NCBI GenBank assembly: GCA_036927565.1
Contig: JAYESD010000001.1
Coordinates: forward strand, 138,249,415-138,313,414
Length of the DNA stretch: 64,000 bases
Source of the DNA: Tuctoria greenei
Taxonomy: Eukaryota; Streptophyta; Magnoliopsida; Poales; Poaceae
Direction of reading: 5' to 3'
The notes below the pieces were generated by a model that worked only from the letters and a program-made list of their open reading frames with translations, was not told where the DNA came from and ran no database searches. Below are positions 58,196 to 64,000 of the stretch, in pieces (within the stretch, counting starts at the first letter, position 1; every line of letters starts with the position of its first letter). The translations under genes were made by a program, and so were the position numbers.

Positions 58196-59349
58196 TGTGA
58201 GAACCCAATTCTGGGGTTTTCCAATTGTTACACTACATATCAAATTTCACTTAAGGAAAAAGTATTCAACCTTACATGACGGAAAAGGTTCATCAAGGAT
58301 AAATTAAAGTGCCAAGCTTAGGGAAATATATTGTAAAGCTAAGACATGAGATCAAGATTCAAAATTCACATTCGGATTCATGCTAACTAAATCAATTAGC
58401 TACTGTTGATTAAATTCAGAAATTTACAGAAGTCAAACATAAATTCTGAGGCCACCATTCTGTTCCTTATATTCAAATTAGTCTAAACAGAAAGTTTGGT
58501 GATTTTAGTACATCATTTGCTATTTTTAATTGGGGTTTGAAAGCTGCTGTTGTGTGTGTGTATGACTAGTGGGACCCACTGGCAAGGCCAGCAAATCGTA
58601 CAGACTTTCTTCTTCCCTTTCCTGCTCGACACCGCACGAGCTGCATGCCGCGAGCAGCTGCTTGCTACCTTGCCGACCTCTCCCACCGCCTCTGCCTTGG
58701 TCCCAGCTGCAGCGCGCCCTAATCTTTACTCCTCCTCAGCCTATATAAACCAATGGTGAAACAAAGTCGCCCTTTTTTTCTCCTCTGTTGGCCGCCGTTT
58801 GCACCATTGCCGCCTTCTCTGTCCACCCTCGTGGCTGCTGGTTGCTTCGTCTTTTAATCACGCCCCCAACAACAAAATTCTTTGCAAGCATCTCCTTTTT
58901 TGATTGCTCAAGCAACCAGCTCGAGTCATGGTCTAAGCATGGTGTGTTTGCAGTTACCGCCATTGAAGCCGCCGAGCTTCTCCTTGCATTCCCGACGATT
59001 TGAGCCACTCCTCCCAGGTGCCATCGAGTCCATTTGGTTAGGTATGAAATGGGCTGGGCAAAACTTAGAAATTCAACTTGTAGACTATTTCTTGCTTCAA
59101 TTCAAAGGGAACTTATCAACCTCTGTCCATTGCGCATCCATAGAAGCAAAAAGGAGGGAAAGCCGTAGTCGGGTCCTGAATTTAGAGAAGTTTTTGCCAC
59201 CGCCGAGTTGTAACCCTAGCTCAACGATGTGGACCTTATTCAAGTCGATTGCATCACAATTTTGTTGCATATTCGTGTTTACCAAGTTCTACTGCTACTC
59301 CGCGGCATGTTGGCTCATGGAATTAGGGTTCGATGTGGTGTTCACATTG
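58196..59349 (+). repeat. Right LTR of the chromovirus array (first 1,154 bp)
   Basis: It starts tgtgagaacccaattctggg and aligns with 19290-20105 plus 26406-26730 of the middle LTR. It shows the empty site for the Tork-like copia near 59020. A TATATAAA is at 58742-58749. It has 22 extra bases near 58562 relative to the middle LTR. It is cut at 59349 by the CACTA element, and the rest lies beyond the window. Confidence 0.9.
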
Positions 59350-59368
59350 CACTGCTACAATAAGCCTC

Positions 59369-60120
59369 ATCACAGGCGGCTCCAAACCTATTATCACAGA
59401 CGGCTTTTAAAACCGCCTGAAACGAAGAGTCTGTGATAATCCGCAATTTCACAGGCGGAGAAGTGAAACCGCCTGTGAAGACTAATTATCATAGGCGGTT
59501 CTTCACTAAGGATAGCCGCCTGTGAAGACCGATTATCATAGGCGGTTCTTTACTTAGGCTAGCCGTCTGTGAAAATACTTTATCACAGACGGGTCGTGCA
59601 GCATATATAACCGTCTGTGATAAACGTCTTATCAAAGACGGTTATTGAAGAATAACTAACCGCCTATGATAAGAAGTCTTCACAGCCGGGTATTGAAGCA
59701 TAACTAACCGCCAATGATAATTTGTCTTCACAGGCGGATTTTGAAGCATAACTAACCGCCTATGATAATGAGTCTTCACAGTCGGGTATTGAAGCATAAC
59801 TAACCGCCTATGATAATGTGTATTCACAGGCGGATTTTGAAGCATAACTAACCGCCTATGATAATATGTCTTCACAGGCGGGTTTTGAAGCATAACTAAC
59901 CGTCGATGATAATGTGTCTTTACAGACGGTTATTGAAGCATAACTAACCCGTCTATGATAATGGTGTTATCACAGACGGAGTTTACCTATATCAGCTGTC
60001 TGTGAAGACCCTTTAACGCAGCCGGTTTCTACCACAACAGACACCGCCTGTGAAAATTAGGTTATCACAGATGTTTCTTTACTTGTATCTAGCCGCCTGT
60101 GATAATTGTTTTTCACAGTC
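59369..60120. repeat. CACTA subterminal repeats, including 48-bp tandem units
   Basis: Many copies of tcacaggcgg and its inverse ccgcct-tgataa fill this stretch. In the middle they form regular 48-bp units (starts at 59772, 59820 and 59868) carrying ttcacaggcgg, ttgaagcataactaa and ccgcctatgataat. Such motifs are typical binding sites for the CACTA DNA-binding protein. Bases 60121-60304 are AT-rich with no feature seen. Confidence 0.85.
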
Positions 60121-60304
60121 ATGCAGTACTACTGCTGTTATTTCTAATTTCTAGGTCAATTCAATATAATCACAGGACAAAAAACAACAATCATCACAGA
60201 ACAAAAGACAACAATATTATCATCACAGAAGTCAATTTCACTAAAACAATATACATACACACAAGTTACAGATACAATTTCATCTCAAAGTTTACAAGTT
60301 TTCA

Positions 60305-63300
60305 CTAAAAACTGTTTAGATTGGTATAGTCGGAAAGTTCTGGCACATCAGCTGCTGAACCTCTCTTATTAAAGAACTTCCCCGTTTTGTGCAAAATTTC
60401 GCGACGAATGAACTGACAGAGTTCAGAAGCAATCCTGCCGGCTCCTCCATCAGGAATACTTCTACAAACCGGCCATTCTTCGTTCAGATTCTTCTTGTGC
60501 TGCAATATAACACATAACAAGGTTTAGAATGTGTTGGTTTGAATAATCTCAAAGTATAGATCAAAGTGAGAGTATACAAGAATTTAGTAGGTATTTTTGG
60601 AGCAGTTGTACTATGAGCAATTGAATTTTGAAGTTGGAATCAAAATATGAAAATAATGTTTCTGGTAATATTGAACAGCAGAGAATATAAGCATTAAACT
60701 ATGCTAGTTACAATGAAAATGAAACACAAAAGTAAGAAAATAAGGTATCAACATTAAGGATAACTTACATCCTCACGATTGACTCTATATACGGCGGCGG
60801 TCCGAAGATGCTCGCATACATAATACCCGCATAAGACACTCCCAGCAGGCTGCTTCGGACAAGCATAATACGTTTTAATGTCCAATGCATTAGTATTAGG
60901 AGGTCTCTGACCGCCAAGCTGTTCCGCGTAAAACCGCCAAGCGATGTAATACAAGAAATGTCATATAAAACTTGTCAACACATTCTAAATGTGCGTAAAT
61001 TAAAATTATTGAATAAACGTACTTTTTCAAAATGGAAAGGAAATCTTTGTAACGATCTGGTGGGTAATCGGCCGAGTCCAAGACTGTTGCCATTCCCTGC
61101 GTTGGCTTGATGAAGATCATTATGTAGTGATTACTGCAAACATACAAACACACGTGTTAACAATTACCAATAATTGCTATTTCAATGCCATGTGTCGAAC
61201 TTACTCGAAGTGGTACGGAGCCTTTACGAGGTCCTGGCCGTCTCTGACAAAGTTAAACATCGCATGTCCTATGTAAGCTGCAACTTCTGCCTTTCTATCC
61301 TTCTTAAGTTTTGCAATTGCTCTTTCAAAATCTTTTTTTTTCATGTGTTTGTACTGGCTTGATTCTCGATTCGCCTGGACGTCGAATAGCGACTTTGCAA
61401 TCCTAGTAGGGTCAAGGATACCTATCTTGTGCGCCAACTTTTCATTATCCATGTATTGCATCCTATTGAAGAAGTCCAGGATTGTTATAATCTCATGAAA
61501 TGCGTATGCGTGTAGTAAGAAAAGCAAATACAAAATATTAGAGCACTTACAAGCACCAGACGAGCAGCAGGTTGATTTCGAGCATGCCCCGATGGAAAAG
61601 GGAAAGCAGCTCGTCAAATAAAATGACTCGTTTATCTACTCCAGTGCTCCAGAATGCTTCTTTTGGAATACGAAATGTGACGCAATTAAGACCATATTTT
61701 GTGCTGGCAGTGATGTACCACTCATGCATTCTTCTGAGCGCGACGGGTTGTTTGCTAAGTTGTACGGATGTCATTAACGGCTTCCCATTCTCAAATTTAG
61801 GAGGAACATCCTCAAGCTTGTATATTGGAACTCCTGGTTTAACTAAAGCCGTCCGCCGATTATACATGACACCGTCTTCTTCCCACTCCTCGATATCTTC
61901 TAATGCTGGCTCATGAGAAGAACGAGATGCACTCGATTTTCTAATATTTTCCTTCATAGCTTCCAAATACTTTGTCACTTCTGATGAAGGTTTCTTATTT
62001 TCGTATGAGCTAACTTTGACAAGCACTGATGATCGAGGAGTAGTCGTCGGAAGTTGGACACTGGCTTGTTGTTGAACCTGTTGTTCAACTGATTGCTCTT
62101 TACTCCTAGCAGCTGGCTCTAGTACTACTTCAAGCTGTTGCTCAACTAGTTGCTCTTTACTAGCAACAGCTTGCTCTGGTACTGCTTGAAGTTGTTGTCC
62201 AACTTGTTGCTCTTGGATATCATCATCCTTGCTCAGACATAGGGGGAGTGGATCTTCCCGGACTGGGAGTGGATCTTCATGCACTTTCGCCTTAGAAGAT
62301 GGGGTTGTAGTATTTGGAGATGCGATAGGGCTTGAAATTGGCTCATCGTCCAACACGATATCGCGTCGGTGCCAAAGGATTAATTGGTTGACAGCCTGCC
62401 CCAGAGTCGCGATCCCCTCAGGTGTGACGTGGTCTATTTCATAATCTTCATAATCATTATCAATGATCTGAAGAACTTGCACCACAGAATAATACAACGG
62501 AAGTGGACTCCCGTTGAAGTCACGATCAGGCTTTGCCATAGCAGTGGCAACCTGTTTGGTTTTGTTCCCTGCTCTGCCTATCGGGACAAGAAGATGACAA
62601 GATTTGTCGTTAGCAATATCATCGACAGGGAACTTATGGGCTGACCCTGAGCCTGGCACGGAACCAACGCTGCTAGGGTAGGCAGTTGGAGATACTAATT
62701 GCTCCTTTTGCACCGGAACCATCATTGTACTCGGTGCCACTAATTGTCCTGATTGTCTAAGTTGTTCCATTATTTCTTGCATATTTTCTTTGACCTTTTG
62801 AGCAATTGTTTCATCAAGTGTTTTCTTAAACTTCTCACGTCTTCTATATGTGTCTTTATCTTTAGGGAAACCATCTAGCCAAGACATTTGAGAAGAGACC
62901 GCTCGAACCCGTCCGCTGTGTTCAGGGTTTCCCAAGATAGCGGTAAGTTGGTCATTCTCCCTCTTCGGCTTGAAGAGATCCTTATGTTGCTTTTCAATTA
63001 CTTCTTTCATTTTATCCTCTACTTCATTCAGAGAGTCGGGCTTTTCAAGTTTGCCCTCGCTGGTCAAACCTGACCGAGCAAAGACCCAGCGTTGAGTTCG
63101 CTCATCGCACCCTTCTAATGGGTGAGGATTGCCCTTACTAAGAATTTCGTCTATTATCTTATTCCATTTCTGGACTTTGGGGCCATATCCGGCAGACCCC
63201 AAGCGATGATGGTATTTGTTCTTTTTTGCAAGCTCTGACCTAGTTGCACTTAGAGCTTTAGCATCAGGTGTGCTCTTTTGACGAACAAACTCTTGCCACT

Positions 63301-64000
63301 GAGCTTGTGTGATTTTTCCCATCTTCCTCGGGCTAGGGACCTTATTGGCCTTAACATAAGCATTCATTTCACTCTTCCAGCATCGAAACTTCTTGCCGCA
63401 AGAGACCAATGTTGCTTTCTTTACAGCTTCTTCTGTGCCTTTCGGGAACTTGAATTGTTTCTTTATCTTTTCCCACAACTCATTCTTGGTCTGCTCGGGT
63501 AATTTCCTCCAATTCTCGGTTGTGATCGGCACAACCTCCCTAACAAGAAAACCGCATGCATTACGGTACTTGGTAACTGAATCCAGTGGTTCTTGGGGAA
63601 GCCCACCTGGACCGACCCTTGTTATGTACATGATGCGGTCCAATAGACCCTTATTGGGACCTCGTTGCCCTCGTTTCCGCTTGAGTGAAGCTGAGGATTC
63701 ATCCATTGGTGAACCTTCTGCGGTTTTAGGAGCCGATGTCACCTCATTGTCTTCGAGATTAATCTAGGTAGAAAAAAATTATAAGACTTCGTATACTTGA
63801 CAACCAACATTAACTTGAACTGCTGAAGTTAAGATTCGTGATCCATACCTCGTCGGCAGGATCATATTCCGGGTCTAGATCCACTGAAGTCTTTTTAATT
63901 TTTATATTCGGAAAAGGATCTGAAGGACTGTGATAGGAGCCTGAACTGCTGGAGTCAGTAAACTCCATATTGTCTTCTTTGTTGTTACAATCAGGACCAG
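60305..64000 (-). CDS. CACTA protein with Ptta/En/Spm-type domain and Ulp1-like (C48) cysteine protease, 5' end outside window
   Basis: Six exons are proposed from splice signals. Exon 1 is 63849 to beyond the window (donor GAG|GTATGG). Exon 2 is 61551-63763 (acceptor ctacctag, donor GTAAGT). Exon 3 is 61205-61462, exon 4 61019-61133, exon 5 60769-60918 and exon 6 60305-60499, ending TAG. Exon 2 carries the plant transposase (Ptta/En/Spm)-like region (CGKKFRCWKSEMNAYV; HHRLGSAGYG), a Gln/Val-rich linker and a second conserved block (DYEIDHVTPEGIATLG). Exons 3-6 form an Ulp1-like peptidase with His in NHYIMIFI, Asp in VLDSAD, and Gln and Cys in CPKQPAGSVLCGYYVCE. No stop or frameshift was found. 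The exon 4/5 junction is the weak point. The catalytic transposase of the CACTA family is not in view. Confidence 0.72.

Larger units (their letters stand above)
29293..59349 (+). mobile_element. Tekay/Del-like chromovirus, internal copy B and start of right LTR
   Basis: It uses the middle LTR as its 5' LTR. The order is PBS/leader, gag start (31407-32043), Grande-like insertion, gag end, PR, RT (45094-46723), integrase split by the Sirevirus-like element, chromodomain tail, PPT and the right LTR from 58196, which is cut by a CACTA element. Gag, PR and RT defects match copy A. Confidence 0.87.
59350..64000 (-). mobile_element. CACTA (En/Spm-type) transposon, one end, truncated by window
   Basis: The terminus cactgctacaataagcc follows ttg, the likely 3-bp target duplication (59347-59349; the middle LTR has ctg there). 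A subterminal repeat array and a minus-strand gene with Ptta/En/Spm-type and Ulp1-like domains follow. The other end is beyond base 64000. The terminus is CACTG instead of the usual CACTA. Confidence 0.87.

Noticed and set aside
59642..59893. Frame of repeated LQNPPVKT-YHRRLVM-type residues, like a repeat protein
   Set aside because: It is a translation of the CACTA subterminal 48-bp array. The period and inverted motifs explain it.
59640..59950. CRISPR-like array
   Set aside because: Units are contiguous with no unique spacers, and this is plant transposon DNA.
61174..61362. Plus-strand frame over the Ulp1 exon
   Set aside because: It is opposite a better supported spliced exon with catalytic residues and has no similarity of its own.
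1..64000. The two near-identical halves as an assembly duplication artefact
   Set aside because: The copies differ by several percent, carry independent lesions, and each has private insertions with proper target duplications. An artefact would be identical.

Overview
The window is plant nuclear DNA, most likely from a grass. It holds no recognisable host gene, rRNA or tRNA. All 64 kb is nested transposable elements: Ty3/gypsy and Ty1/copia elements with initiator-Met-type primer sites, a Tat-lineage element carrying an antisense 'gypsy-type transposon' gene (a combination typical of grass genomes), a Mutator-like element, a Stowaway MITE and a CACTA element. The exact species cannot be read from the sequence.

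The backbone is a Tekay/Del-like chromovirus with LTRs of about 3.7 kb, arranged as internal region A - LTR - internal region B - LTR (5255 to 59349). Both internal copies carry the same two nested insertions at the same bases. One is a Tat/Grande-like gypsy element in gag (target duplication gacgc: copy A ends at 5254, copy B is complete at 32044-45088). The other is an antisense Sirevirus-like copia element in the integrase (target duplication aatat: 7216-17103 and 47039-56981). The simplest reading is unequal recombination between the two LTRs of one already-nested chromovirus, giving a tandem duplication. The left LTR and the start of copy A lie before base 1.

Insertions found in only one copy came later. 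A Mutator-like element with long inverted repeats (18082-19055, 9-bp target duplication, with a Stowaway in its left arm) is in copy A. A Tork-like copia element (20106-26400, target duplication ccatc) is in the shared middle LTR. A CACTA element (59350 to beyond 64000) is in the right LTR.

Eyeball counts support this order. Over about 208 aligned bases the two Sirevirus LTRs of one element differ by about 16%, while the same LTR in copies A and B differs by about 7-8%. The ends of the Grande-like LTRs give about 13% within the element and about 6.5% between copies.

Nearly all retrotransposon coding sequence is broken. The chromovirus had already lost protease and reverse-transcriptase catalytic residues and its RNase H before the duplication, so DNA recombination, not its own transposition, made the second copy. 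The best-preserved gene is the minus-strand CACTA gene (60305 to the window end), with a Ptta/En/Spm-type domain and an Ulp1-like cysteine protease spread over six exons.
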